Made by a program: the position numbers and the translations under genes
DNA from: Alkalibacterium sp.
GTDB lineage: Bacteria > Bacillota > Bacilli > Lactobacillales > Carnobacteriaceae_A
NCBI GenBank assembly: GCA_020832185.1
Contig: JAFIFE010000015.1
Span: 1 to 35,715, forward strand
Direction of reading: 5' to 3'
DNA length: 35,715 bases
The notes under the pieces: generated by a model
Database searches by the model: none
Told to the model about the DNA's origin: nothing
Seen by the model: the letters and a program-made list of their open reading frames with translations, nothing else
Shown: positions 8,465-17,096 of the stretch, piece by piece
Position numbering within the stretch: the stretch's first letter is position 1
Layout of the letters: each line of letters opens with the position of its first letter

Positions 8465-8960
8465 AGGAATCCTCCTTGAGTAGTCTGCCTAATTTCTTTC
8501 GTGCGCGATGGAGCGTCGTTTTCGTATTACTCTCAGAGCGGTTAGTCGTCTGTGCAATCTCTCTGATACTCATCTCGCCGTAATAATAAAGGTATATCAG
8601 TTCTCGGTAAATCTCTGGTTCCAACCTCATTAAATGCTGGTAAAGTATCTGATTTCGTTCTTTATGTATGTATCTAGTTGCCGGTCCCTTTCCAGATTGT
8701 TCCGTCAATAAATCCTCGTAATGGGTCATGGAGGTATTCCTAATGTTCTTTCTTTTCAAATCGATAAACTCATTTTTCAATACTCGAAACAGCCAGTATT
8801 TGAAGGAACCCTCTGGAACATTCGCTGCAATAAAAGCCTTATAGAAGGTTTCACTGACCAGGTCTTTTGCCATGTCTTCTTGTCTACATAGACTCAAGGC
8901 ATAAAGGTAAAGTTCCTTATGGTATTTTTTGTATGCTTTGTCCATGGCATCTGACTTCAT
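8454..8960 (-). CDS. ECF-type RNA polymerase sigma factor
   Basis: 168 residues. Region 2 spans about 8-70 (YLYALSLCRQEDMAKDLVSE, FKYWLFRVLKNEFIDLKRK) and region 4 about 110-160 (LIYLYYYGEMSIREIAQ then SESNTKTTLHRARKKL). ATG 8960 is supported by GGAGGG 5 bases upstream. It directs polymerase to stress or envelope promoters and is presumably restrained by the overlapping anti-sigma gene. An ECF-type promoter directly upstream indicates autoregulation. The exact subgroup is not determined. Confidence 0.93.
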   Translation of the reverse strand: MKSDAMDKAYKKYHKELYLYALSLCRQEDMAKDLVSETFYKAFIAANVPEGSFKYWLFRVLKNEFIDLKRKNIRNTSMTHYEDLLTEQSGKGPATRYIHKERNQILYQHLMRLEPEIYRELIYLYYYGEMSIREIAQTTNRSESNTKTTLHRARKKLGRLLKEDSYEF

Positions 8961-8983
8961 TGAAACCCTCCGTTCACTTTATA

Positions 8984-9009
8984 TACGTTTGACATTAAAA
9001 AAAGTTACA
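8984..9009 (-). promoter_or_regulatory. ECF sigma-type promoter of the sigma/anti-sigma operon
   Basis: Minus strand: TGTAAC (9004-9009), a 16-base spacer that starts with seven T, then CGTA (8984-8987). This matches the TGAAAC-N16-CGT pattern and T-rich spacer of SigM/SigW-type promoters. It lies about 25 bases before the sigma start codon, so autoregulation is likely. Confidence 0.7.
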
Positions 9010-9046
9010 CTCGTTTATGTCATGACTAGACAAGAGTTTCATATTA

Positions 9047-9092
9047 CAAAAACACCTCTTCACACTATCATACTTACAATAGTCTGAAGAGG
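9047..9092 (-). terminator. Terminator of the dehydrogenase/hydrolase operon
   Basis: TGAAGAGG (9085-9092) pairs with CCTCTTCA (9055-9062), extended by an ATAGT/ACTAT stem after one mismatch; TGTTTTTG follows on the minus strand. Confidence 0.8.
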
Positions 9093-9111
9093 ATATGAAT
9101 GTTCTTACAGT

Positions 9112-9882
9112 TTATAGGTTTCCGGACACGACTAAATGTGTTTTAGTCCAGTTAATTGCATGATTTTCCATGATATCGGAGACAAAATGATGTCCCTCTT
9201 CCAGTACTAACTCCCGTATTTGATTAGTCGGTTGAGTCTCTTTAATTTTCAGATTCTGTGCAATTGTATAGGGAACTGAGTCATCATTCTTTGCATTGAT
9301 CATCAGCAAAGGGACCTTAGTGTTTTTCAGGTCCTCATAGGGATTTAATTCTTGAACATAGTTTAATACTGATTGCTCTTCAGCAGATTTAAACTCAATT
9401 GTCGACGTAAATTCCATCGCATAGATAAGCAGTGCTTCAAAATCTGGTGCTCCTAAGATGGCCACACTGGACTTAACATCAGAGATTTTATCATTGATGT
9501 AATATACACTATTTGCCCCATGAGACAACCCGATCAATCCTATATAATGAGTATTGACGGCATGATGATTTTCTAAATGAAAGATTATTTTTCTAACATC
9601 CGTCAGTGTCTTTTCTACTATTTTGAACAATCGCATACCAAATTCGCTGTCACTAGTCACTTGGTCCATTGACTCATTACGTCTGTCTCCTTGTCCATAG
9701 GCATCAAAGCATAGAACAGCAAATCCTTCTTTACTCAATTTCAATGCGAGTTTAATTCCTTCGTATTTATCATTTCCATACCCGTGAAATACAAGTACCA
9801 GCGGGTTGCTCACAGATTTTTCTGGGTAGACCAGTACTGATGGTATTGAATCGATTGACAGCCACTCTGTAATCACTCTCAT
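9112..9882 (-). CDS. Alpha/beta hydrolase (dienelactone hydrolase / prolyl oligopeptidase-like)
   Basis: 256-residue cytosolic serine hydrolase. Visible are the oxyanion region VFHGYGNDKYEG, the nucleophile elbow GLSHGAN, the acid segment INAKNDDSVPY and the histidine in EEGHHFV, so the triad is complete. ATG 9882 is chosen because GCGGAGGA lies 8 bases upstream; a longer GTG reading lacks a ribosome site. It follows a Gfo/Idh/MocA dehydrogenase gene by 56 bases and probably shares its cre-controlled transcript, which hints at an ester of a sugar or sugar acid as substrate. That link is inference. Confidence 0.88.
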   Translation of the reverse strand: MRVITEWLSIDSIPSVLVYPEKSVSNPLVLVFHGYGNDKYEGIKLALKLSKEGFAVLCFDAYGQGDRRNESMDQVTSDSEFGMRLFKIVEKTLTDVRKIIFHLENHHAVNTHYIGLIGLSHGANSVYYINDKISDVKSSVAILGAPDFEALLIYAMEFTSTIEFKSAEEQSVLNYVQELNPYEDLKNTKVPLLMINAKNDDSVPYTIAQNLKIKETQPTNQIRELVLEEGHHFVSDIMENHAINWTKTHLVVSGNL

Positions 9883-9938
9883 CCACACATTCCTCCGCAC
9901 ACTAAATAAATCTGAAAATGGACTGCTCACTTATAACT

Positions 9939-10931
9939 TTACGTTGACTGCCATCCATTTAAATCTTCTGAATCTTCCATTGGATACACCAGTCCTATTT
10001 GTCTGCGACATTCATCCATCAACGCCATAACATCTATTGTACTCTTTGGTGGAATTTTCTCCCCCACTTTTTTCCCGGAACGGATCTCGGCAGCTACATT
10101 TGAAAACTGTTTGCCATATAACAGATCCTGTACTTCGAACGTTTCTTCAGTTGAATCCGTCTTAAGTATCGCTTCTTTTGCCATATGGAATTTGGGAATG
10201 GAAATGGACCCCTTCGATCCTTTAATTTCAAAGAAATGACCGCCATCTTCCTCCATTGACACAAACATAGTTGCTTTAAATCCAGGGTAGTCGAATGTAA
10301 TTCGTTCGCTGTAATCGACCTCGTTCATTTTTGCGTTACATTCTATCTTTTCGGGCATACCAAAAAGTTCATAACAATAGGTGATATTGTAAATACCGAG
10401 ATCCACTAAAGCGCCACCTAACATGGATAGAGTCGTTAATCTCGAGTTAGTCGAATCATTTACCAGCGGAACAGCGAATGCAGAATCAACTGAGTGGATA
10501 TCCCCTATAACACCTGATTTGACCCACTCTTTCACCTTTAAAGCAGTCTCATTGTGCCAGGTCCACATTGCTTCAGAAACATACACATCTTTTTCCTTCG
10601 CGTAGTCAAAAATCGCTTTCGTCTCTTTGGCATTGACCGTAAATGGCTTCTCGCAGAGAACAGGTTTATTATTCTTTATCGAAAGCCTTGTATATTCACC
10701 ATGTTTATCACCGTTCACATTAACGTATACCCCTTCTACTCCAGCCGCATTGATTGCTTCTTCTGCTGTATCATACACAGTGCCCCCATACTGTTTGGCA
10801 AAGTCTTCTGCTTTCGACTTCGTTCTATTCCATACCGCTACGATTTTATTGTCTTTAGTTTGTACCAGTTCTTTTGCTGTTGTGTGTGCAATTCCTCCAC
10901 AGCCAATGTAAGCCCATCCAAATTTTCTCAT
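9939..10931 (-). CDS. Gfo/Idh/MocA family NAD(P)-dependent oxidoreductase
   Basis: 330 residues. The N-terminal Rossmann fold begins at MRKFGWAYIGCGGIAHTTA (GxGxxA), the family motif CEKPFTVN sits near residue 95, and the C-terminal half has the usual substrate domain (GGALVDLGIYNI). Members oxidise or reduce sugars, inositols and related polyols. ATG 10931 is supported by GGAGGA 8 bases upstream; a longer upstream reading has no ribosome site. It heads a two-gene operon with the alpha/beta hydrolase, and a CcpA-type cre site overlaps its promoter. Confidence 0.92.
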   Translation of the reverse strand: MRKFGWAYIGCGGIAHTTAKELVQTKDNKIVAVWNRTKSKAEDFAKQYGGTVYDTAEEAINAAGVEGVYVNVNGDKHGEYTRLSIKNNKPVLCEKPFTVNAKETKAIFDYAKEKDVYVSEAMWTWHNETALKVKEWVKSGVIGDIHSVDSAFAVPLVNDSTNSRLTTLSMLGGALVDLGIYNITYCYELFGMPEKIECNAKMNEVDYSERITFDYPGFKATMFVSMEEDGGHFFEIKGSKGSISIPKFHMAKEAILKTDSTEETFEVQDLLYGKQFSNVAAEIRSGKKVGEKIPPKSTIDVMALMDECRRQIGLVYPMEDSEDLNGWQST

Positions 10932-10979
10932 ATGTCTTGTCCTCCGTTTTTTTACGCCTATTAAACACTTTCTCATTCT

Positions 10980-11011
10980 ATTATAAACACCCTGACAAGT
11001 AAACGCTATCA
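10980..11011 (-). promoter_or_regulatory. Promoter with overlapping cre site, dehydrogenase operon
   Basis: A -10 TATAAT occupies 10980-10985. TGATAGCGTTTACT (10998-11011) fits the CcpA cre consensus TGWAARCGYTWNCW with one mismatch and covers the position of the -35. Binding there would block polymerase, so repression by preferred sugars is predicted. Confidence 0.6.
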
Positions 11012-11096
11012 CTATCTTATCAATCATTTTTATAGCTGATTTTCTCCATCAGAATAGCTTATTCACTAAATAATTGAGTGCTATTGCATGTATGCT

Positions 11097-11135
11097 AAAA
11101 AACCTGTGCAGATATGAAGGATTAAACTACACAGG
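11097..11135 (-). terminator. Terminator after the small membrane protein gene
   Basis: CCTGTG (11103-11108) and CACAGG (11130-11135) pair, extended by AG/CT after one mismatch; six T follow on the minus strand (11097-11102). Confidence 0.7.
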
Positions 11136-11160
11136 CCACCCTATTCTTGTTATACTATTT

Positions 11161-11229
11161 TCAACTAATACTCTTCCTATTCAGCTTATTATTAATCTCC
11201 AACTCTTCTAGTCTTGCTTCAACAATCAC
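11161..11229 (-). CDS. Possible 22-residue ORF overlapping the end of the membrane protein gene
   Basis: GTG at 11229 overlaps the TGA of the preceding gene (GTGA) and opens a short frame encoding a charged helix-like peptide, VEARLEELEINNKLNRKSIS. The overlap resembles translational coupling and the peptide looks like coding sequence. It could equally be the C-terminal remnant of a longer gene or chance. No homologue is recognised. Confidence 0.2.
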   Translation of the reverse strand: MIVEARLEELEINNKLNRKSIS

Positions 11230-11558
11230 CTGAAATTATTTCTTCTACTGAGCCAGCCTTCCAGTATCACACCATAAAAGATACCAGCTACAAAACTAAT
11301 CGGATCATGAAACCCTGAAGTACTGAAAAACGCAAAAGAGACTAAAAGCCCCAACAGTGCTCCACGACGTATTGCTGCCTGTCTGTCTTTTTTGACCCAG
11401 GGCGCACCGATAATCAACCCCATAATGACTCGATTGTACCAGATCGAGAATAAATAAACGGGAGGCTCGGAAAATCCTGTACGAATACTTACTCCAATTA
11501 CACATACCACTCCAAGGAGTGCGCCACCAATTAGCGCTTCTGTCATTCTCTTATTCAT
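11226..11558 (-). CDS. Small membrane protein, function unknown
   Basis: 110 residues with about three hydrophobic segments: GGALLGVVCVIGVSI, VIMGLIIGA, and GALLGLLVSFAFF continuing to SFVAGIFYGVILEG. Similar small proteins of this length are common in Firmicutes without an assigned role. ATG 11558 has AAAGGAG 7 bases upstream. It is divergent from the LTA-synthase-like gene and ends at its own terminator. Confidence 0.75.
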   Translation of the reverse strand: MNKRMTEALIGGALLGVVCVIGVSIRTGFSEPPVYLFSIWYNRVIMGLIIGAPWVKKDRQAAIRRGALLGLLVSFAFFSTSGFHDPISFVAGIFYGVILEGWLSRRNNFR

Positions 11559-11762
11559 TTATGTTCTCCTTTCATCTTATTAACGAAATTTAACCTTCCT
11601 CAGTTAGTGTCTTCTGTTTATAAGGTTATTATATTACGCAAAAGAAAAATAGGAACTCTGAATGATCGATGGATTGTACACAATCCCCCCTCTAACTGTA
11701 ACGTTCTCCCCTATTGCATCTTTCGTTCTTTTGATACTTTCCAGATAAAGGAGGAACCTCTA

Positions 11763-13790
11763 TTGCTGAAAGCAAAAAGCCACTTACCACTCTTGCTCTT
11801 TTATGTCTTATCTTTATTTTTTATGGAAGGTGTGATGAGATTTAAGACAAGCGGATACTCCGGTGTGTTATCTCTAGGTCTATTTATTTCTTTTATTTTC
11901 TCAGTTATTTTTGCCCTTATTATATTCCTGTTTTCCAGCCTGTTTCAAAATAAAATCAATCACTTTTTATCATTTATATTACTGATGATAGCAGGTCTCG
12001 TTTTCTCTTCACAATTTATTTATTTTCAATTCTTCAGAACCTTTTACAGTTTCTATTCAGCAGGGAATGTGTCTCAAATTTTAGATTTTTCAAACGATAT
12101 TTGGACTGTACTGTCAGAAAATGCATTTTGGATTTTCTTGTTATTCCTCCCCTCTTTAATTAGCTTATTTTTAGGAAACAGCCTATTCAATTTTAATAGG
12201 CTAGGAGGACTATATAGAGGGTTAGTGCTCTGTTTTATTGTTATCTTTCATATCACTAGTCTTGCCACTATCTGGTTTAGTGGACAGGTTCAAAATTCTG
12301 CTTATGATTTATACTTTCAAACAAGGGACCCTATCCTCTCCGTTGACAGACTAGGTCTGCTCACAACCATGCGTTTAGACGTCCAAAGGTCTTTATCTGA
12401 CTGGTCCCCAGCTCATACACCTCCTGTCCTGACCGTCTTCGATCAAGAGTCTTTACCAGAAAAGACAAGCGCCCCTGAAACATTTAAAGATCACACTGAA
12501 CCTGTCGAATCAGATGAAAGAGAGCTGAGTAAAAAAGAAGAGAGGGAGGATCATACCTTAGATATCGATTTTGATGAACTGATTTCAGCTGAAGCTGATG
12601 GGACCATCCAACATATGCATGCTTACTTTAAAAGTGTGGAACCGACTGCAAAAAATGATCACACTGGTAAATATGAAGGCTACAACCTGATTGTGATTAC
12701 TGCTGAAAGTTTCTCGTCTTATGCTGTTCATGAGGAAGTGACTCCAACTTTATATAAGATGGTTCATGAAGGCTACAATTTCAGTAACTTTTATGTCCCT
12801 CTTTGGGATGTCAGTTCTTCTGATGGCGAATACAGTACATTAACCAGCCTTGTTCCCAAAAGCGGGATCTGGAGTTTTTCTGCATCAGCAACTATCGATC
12901 TCCCCTTTGTTTTGGGCAACCAGCTAAAGGCACTCAATTACAAGACCGTTGCTTACCATAATCACACCTATACTTATTATAATAGAGATGCTTCCCATCC
13001 TAACATGGGCTATGACTACACTGGAGTTGGAAATGGACTGGAAATAAGTGGGGGATGGCCTGGTTCTGATCTCGAAATGATGCAGGAAACAGTTCCTGAT
13101 TATATAGGCGATAGTCCGTTTCATGCTTATTACATTACAGTAAGCGGTCATATGCAATACTCCTTTTCAGGAAACAATATGGCGCATAAAAACCGATACT
13201 ATGTTGATCATTTAGCGTATTCTGATCAGGCAAAAGCCTACTTGTCTACTCAAATTGAACTTGATAGAGCCTTAGACCATTTATTGACTCAATTGGAGGA
13301 AGCATCTATCGCAGATCAAACGTTAATTGTACTAGTCACTGATCATTATCCTTATGGACTTGATTATTCAACCATAAACGAACTAGCCGGGCATGAGGTG
13401 GACAGGAGTTTTGAGCTTTACAAGAGTCCGCTGATTATCTATTCAAAAGACATGGACCCTGTTACTATAGATAAACCAAGTTCAAATCTCGATATCGTTC
13501 CTACACTGTATAACTTACTCGGCGTAGAGTTTGATTCAAGGTTATTCATGGGGAAAGATATCTTTTCTGACGCTAGCCCCCTTGTCATGTTTAGAGACAA
13601 AAGCTTTATTACTGATAAAGGACAGTACAATTCTGCCACAAGTGAATTCATAGCAACCGAAGACCCTCTGATGGAAGATGTAGAAGAGTATATTGAGGCA
13701 GTATCACTTAGCATTGATAACAAATTCTATTACTCGTCTAGAATCCTCGAGACGAATTACTATAATCGCTTAGGAGTAGTTAGTGACTGA
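11763..13790 (+). CDS. LTA synthase family sulfatase (LtaS-like)
   Basis: 675 residues. Five membrane helices lie in the first 170 residues, followed by a linker rich in Glu and Asp (about 225-290) and an extracellular sulfatase/phosphoglycerol-transferase domain. LtaS enzymes polymerise glycerophosphate from phosphatidylglycerol onto lipoteichoic acid at the outer membrane face. Metal-site residues are visible in LIVITAES, TVSGHMQ and VTDHYPYG. The nucleophile motif reads SSSDGEY where LtaS has a threonine, so a serine may act instead. The TTG at 11763 is the start, with AAAGGAGG 8 bases upstream; the longer reading has no ribosome site. No other teichoic acid genes are adjacent. Confidence 0.88.
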   Translation: MLKAKSHLPLLLFYVLSLFFMEGVMRFKTSGYSGVLSLGLFISFIFSVIFALIIFLFSSLFQNKINHFLSFILLMIAGLVFSSQFIYFQFFRTFYSFYSAGNVSQILDFSNDIWTVLSENAFWIFLLFLPSLISLFLGNSLFNFNRLGGLYRGLVLCFIVIFHITSLATIWFSGQVQNSAYDLYFQTRDPILSVDRLGLLTTMRLDVQRSLSDWSPAHTPPVLTVFDQESLPEKTSAPETFKDHTEPVESDERELSKKEEREDHTLDIDFDELISAEADGTIQHMHAYFKSVEPTAKNDHTGKYEGYNLIVITAESFSSYAVHEEVTPTLYKMVHEGYNFSNFYVPLWDVSSSDGEYSTLTSLVPKSGIWSFSASATIDLPFVLGNQLKALNYKTVAYHNHTYTYYNRDASHPNMGYDYTGVGNGLEISGGWPGSDLEMMQETVPDYIGDSPFHAYYITVSGHMQYSFSGNNMAHKNRYYVDHLAYSDQAKAYLSTQIELDRALDHLLTQLEEASIADQTLIVLVTDHYPYGLDYSTINELAGHEVDRSFELYKSPLIIYSKDMDPVTIDKPSSNLDIVPTLYNLLGVEFDSRLFMGKDIFSDASPLVMFRDKSFITDKGQYNSATSEFIATEDPLMEDVEEYIEAVSLSIDNKFYYSSRILETNYYNRLGVVSD

Positions 13791-13815
13791 TTTTTATCCT
13801 CTATAGAAAACTGTT

Positions 13816-13866
13816 CAATAAATAAACCCAGTACAAGATTATAATCTGTACTGGGTTTATTTATTG
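13816..13866. terminator. Bidirectional terminator between convergent genes
   Basis: A 19-bp perfect stem (13816-13834 with 13848-13866; core AAACCCAGTAC) separates the plus-strand sulfatase gene from the minus-strand gene at 13911. A/T-rich flanks give weak T-tracts on both strands. Confidence 0.8.
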
Positions 13867-13910
13867 AGTCAGTCGCTTTAAGCTATGTGACTTGTCGATT
13901 GCCAAGTTGA

Positions 13911-14414
13911 CTAAGCCTGCTGATTAGTTAAATAGTCAGTTTCGATCGACTTGATAAACGACACAACTCCAGCATCGATTTGTTTAGTCAATTCATCCAA
14001 CGCATCAAAGTCAGGGTGTTCAACCACAACATATTCTATTATTGCTGACATCCCTTTTTTATCTTCAGTTAACGAATAGGCGTTCAATTGACAACGGCTG
14101 AATGTCTTATGGTAGTCAGACATAACGGCTCTATTCTTCCCAGAAAGCCAGACTTCAAACTGCATCTTATCATAATTAAAAACGATGATATACTTCAAAT
14201 CTCTGGATTGAGTCAACGGAGTGGTAAGTGAGAAAAAGGTCAAATCCAAATAGCCCTGGTAGAGATTTGCTGATACGTCATATTCTGGATACTTCTTTTT
14301 AAAGTAGTTCCTTAGGCCCTTAATGTAGACGATCAACCCTTTATACCCCTCTTGTACATGGGTTTTCTTCAGCAAATTCCCTAATTCCACCAGGTCTTTG
14401 TTTAAAGATTCCAT
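13911..14414 (-). CDS. DUF7000-like protein, function unknown
   Basis: 167 residues, soluble, mixed alpha/beta. NLYQGYLDLTFFSL and IIVFNYDKMQFEVWLSGKNR are reminiscent of the DUF7000 family of Firmicutes, whose role is unknown. ATG 14414 is preferred, with AAAGGA about 10 bases upstream; a TTG at 14423 lies almost on the ribosome site. It follows the lipoprotein gene by 38 bases and may be cotranscribed with it. Confidence 0.65.
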   Translation of the reverse strand: MESLNKDLVELGNLLKKTHVQEGYKGLIVYIKGLRNYFKKKYPEYDVSANLYQGYLDLTFFSLTTPLTQSRDLKYIIVFNYDKMQFEVWLSGKNRAVMSDYHKTFSRCQLNAYSLTEDKKGMSAIIEYVVVEHPDFDALDELTKQIDAGVVSFIKSIETDYLTNQQA

Positions 14415-14452
14415 ATCTAACAAGTCCTTTCATGCTTACACATTTGTCTGAA

Positions 14453-15763
14453 TTACTGATAAATGACAAGGCCAGGCTGTGGATCTAGGTCCAGCACTTC
14501 CTCGGGTGTCATGAGTGGATTATCGTAGTGAACTCCTGGGCGATCTGAATAGTAATACCAAAGCTTGAATCCTTTATACGGGATGTTCGTTGCCTCAGCT
14601 ACTCTATCATGAGTCGCTCTCTTGCCTTCAGGAGACCCCCATCCAGATGTGTTATGGACAAGCAGCACTGGATCAAACTCACTGGAAACCTCTTCAACAT
14701 TGACAATCATCTTTTCAACGAACTGATGGAAAACAAATTGTTTTGTCCCTTGTATGTCATTGGATACAATATAATCCTGCATTGTTTCCTGCACGTCATT
14801 TATTTCCGAACCGGTTATATGGCCGACTTCCTGCATAGGCCTTTCAGTACGCCACTCCGGATCAAGGGCCAGATGAACATTCGGGTATCTCAAAAATGAT
14901 TGAATTTCATTGAGTGAATAGGTAGGATGATTTCTTCCCATCTGGTGATCGATATAAACCAGCACACCATTGTTATATGCCGCTTCAATATAAGACATAA
15001 CGAGGTCATAGTTCATTTTATGAACTTCCCCACCAGGCTGAACAGTCCCGTAGACAAGATAAATAGCCGGTACAGCTCCTTTGCTCTCGTCTGCATCATC
15101 ATACGTGGCAGTAGTCTCTTTTAATAATGGAATAAGGTCCTCTACAGAATGTCGGCCGACAATGCCCATTATTTCAGAATTTGGATGACCATAATAAGCA
15201 ACAATCGTGTTATCTTCAAACAGTGTCGGAGATGTAAAAAACTCATTCATCTCTTCATCATCAAACTGAGTGTCCAGCGCATGCACTTCATTTAAATCAG
15301 CTGTTGTAAATTCCGAGGATACCCATCCTTCATTTACATTTGGATTATGATGACCAACCTGAAGCCAAGTTGCCTCGTCTGTTTCTACTTCATCAAGCAC
15401 TCTGATTTCATTTCCTTTGACTAAACTGCCAAGAGATTCGCTTTCTTCACTGCTGTCTGCTCTGACAGTTAATCTGTCCGTACTGATGTAGGCTACCCCT
15501 TCCTGATTCCCAAATATAGATACAGTCTCTTCTTCCTCTTCTATCTCCTCTTCCATTTCCTCCTCATCAGATTCATCTAATTCTTCATCTGAATCGTCTG
15601 TCACTATCTCCTCTTCATTCCCGTTAGACTCCTCGTTTTCTACGGTCTCCTCTTCCTGCTGACTGCTGTCCTCCTGAGTTGTTTCCTCCTGATTACATGC
15701 TGATAAAGCCACTGCTGATGCCATAAGTAACGTTAAAGCAGCTAAGTAAGAATTCTTTGACAT
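14453..15763 (-). CDS. Lipoprotein with acidic linker, SH3 domain and barrel-like C-terminal domain
   Basis: 436 residues. A lipoprotein signal peptide ends in the lipobox ALSAC with Cys23 as the lipid site. Residues 24-80 are extremely acidic (about 32 of 57 are Asp or Glu). A bacterial SH3-like domain follows at about 88-155 (RLTVRADSSEESESLG, then GWVSSEF). The last 260 residues read like a TIM-barrel enzyme domain (IVAYYGHP, VLVYIDHQMGRNHP, VHLALDPEWR, PVLLVHNTSGWGSP) but no known glycosidase family is recognised. It probably sits on the outer membrane face, with the SH3 domain contacting the cell wall. ATG 15763 follows AAGGGTGG. Confidence 0.8.
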   Translation of the reverse strand: MSKNSYLAALTLLMASAVALSACNQEETTQEDSSQQEEETVENEESNGNEEEIVTDDSDEELDESDEEEMEEEIEEEEETVSIFGNQEGVAYISTDRLTVRADSSEESESLGSLVKGNEIRVLDEVETDEATWLQVGHHNPNVNEGWVSSEFTTADLNEVHALDTQFDDEEMNEFFTSPTLFEDNTIVAYYGHPNSEIMGIVGRHSVEDLIPLLKETTATYDDADESKGAVPAIYLVYGTVQPGGEVHKMNYDLVMSYIEAAYNNGVLVYIDHQMGRNHPTYSLNEIQSFLRYPNVHLALDPEWRTERPMQEVGHITGSEINDVQETMQDYIVSNDIQGTKQFVFHQFVEKMIVNVEEVSSEFDPVLLVHNTSGWGSPEGKRATHDRVAEATNIPYKGFKLWYYYSDRPGVHYDNPLMTPEEVLDLDPQPGLVIYQ

Positions 15764-16083
15764 GTTACCACCCTTTTCCTTTTTTTGTTGGCTGATTTAC
15801 TTTTCTATTGTTTCCTCCGGACAAATGAACCCCATCTACAGCGGTGTTCATTTAATCAGCTCATGACTTCTGTCTGCAGACATTCTTTTGCAGGCGTCTA
15901 AGTGATCCCCCACACTCGATGTAAGCCTATTCAATTAGTTCCATACCCAAACGCCTCCTTCTGCTTGATCACTCCAACACCTCTCTTTTTTAATCACCCC
16001 AGTTTATAAAGTCTCTTTCTTATTAAATTGGGGTGATTCTCTCTGCTTATACCCAACCCTTAAGCGTCCTAAAGAACGCTCTC
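15764..16083. other. Intergenic leader region with dyad symmetries, no gene
   Basis: 320 bases between the DUF6671 and lipoprotein genes. It holds a 12-bp palindrome TGTCTGCAGACA (15871-15882) and a longer hairpin (15992-16038). These could be an operator and a 3' end structure. No reading frame with a ribosome site was seen. Confidence 0.45.
15992..16038. repeat. Inverted repeat, possible 3' end of the DUF6671 transcript
   Basis: AATCACCCCAGTTTA pairs with TAAATTGGGGTGATT over 15 bp with one G-U pair. It sits 46 bases past the DUF6671 stop. No T-run follows on the minus strand (it is A-rich there), so it is not called a classical terminator. Confidence 0.5.
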
Positions 16084-16959
16084 TTACGGGTTGCAGTAAC
16101 TGCAGTGGCCGGGGTCCGCGTGTTCTTTTCCATCTGGATATACCTTCTCTTCACCAAACCCACATTTACTGCACTCATACTGTAATGAACGTGTTAAGCG
16201 AGTCGGTCGTGTACACCATTCACAAGGTAATCCTTTTTTGACATCTGTTACGCTGTAGCCCGGCCAATTACACCTTGGACACAGACTGAGGACATTCTTG
16301 ACTAAGTCATGCGTTGCTGCCTCAATATTTTTCATGCGTTTGGGATTAAATAATGCTCTCACATCTGTTTCAATAAAGATGGATTGATTCTCTGCTTTAA
16401 ATAAGGCCCGGTCGACTGATTCCTCTAACTGTTGGAGAGTGGTTATGCCTTTGAAGATAGCATCTGGGTCTTTAGTCCCTTCACTAACTTTAACCACCAT
16501 CCCCGTTTCAGGAAAACCTGCAGATAAAGCAAATGCATGAGCTTCTGAATAATTACTGACCACTTTATGCTTAAAAGCTGTTTCTGTAGTCGTTGCTATC
16601 CCGCTGATTTCTATCTCATTTTCTTTATCAATCAGTAAAACGATTTCCCGATTAAACGGGAGAAAAGGAACCATCGGATGAGGACCAAATGACCCCTCGC
16701 TTGAAACGGACAGCGTTTGACCAGACAGCGCCATTGCTCCTTCAGCCTTGAGTCGGGCTGCTTCCATCTGGTTTCCGGTCCGCTTTGTTTCTCCAGTAAA
16801 TGTTCCGAACTGATCCGAATTAAATCCTTCCGGCACAATAAGCTCAATGCCAAGGTCTTGTTTCAGTATAGGAGCGATAACAGTCTCTTTCTTATGCATC
16901 GTTGCAAGGACTGCTTCCCTGCCTGTAAACAATGTTCGTCCGGCTTCTTCCTTAGTCAC
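16084..16959 (-). CDS. DUF6671 family protein with C-terminal zinc ribbons
   Basis: 291 residues, soluble. The N-terminal FTGREAVLATMHKKETVIAP and GIELIVPEGFNSDQFGTFTG match the DUF6671 family, whose function is unknown. The C-terminus carries paired zinc-ligand motifs, CPRC with CEWC and CSKCG with CSYC, so at least one zinc ribbon is expected. The GTG at 16959 follows AAGGAGAG by 6-7 bases. It has its own promoter just upstream and is separated from the adenylyltransferase/acyltransferase pair by a terminator, so any functional link to them rests on position alone. Confidence 0.8.
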   Translation of the reverse strand: MTKEEAGRTLFTGREAVLATMHKKETVIAPILKQDLGIELIVPEGFNSDQFGTFTGETKRTGNQMEAARLKAEGAMALSGQTLSVSSEGSFGPHPMVPFLPFNREIVLLIDKENEIEISGIATTTETAFKHKVVSNYSEAHAFALSAGFPETGMVVKVSEGTKDPDAIFKGITTLQQLEESVDRALFKAENQSIFIETDVRALFNPKRMKNIEAATHDLVKNVLSLCPRCNWPGYSVTDVKKGLPCEWCTRPTRLTRSLQYECSKCGFGEEKVYPDGKEHADPGHCSYCNP

Positions 16960-17020
16960 TCGATCCTCTCCTTCCGTCAGATTATGACCCTCTGTTATAA
17001 CATCTTACTATTTTTGATTT

Positions 17021-17049
17021 CTTATATCATACCAGTATAGAAACTTCAA
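17021..17049 (-). promoter_or_regulatory. Sigma-A-type promoter of the DUF6671 gene
   Basis: Minus strand: TTGAAG (17044-17049), a 17-base spacer, TATAAG (17021-17026). It would give a leader of about 55 bases. Confidence 0.5.
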
Positions 17050-17096
17050 TGCATCTCATTTATAACGCTCTCAGTAAATTCCCTATTCTTTCAAAA

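Noticed and set aside
16717-17040. 107-codon plus-strand frame over the DUF6671 start
   Set aside because: Half of it is antisense to a conserved gene and its end lies in A/T-rich promoter sequence; no ribosome site.
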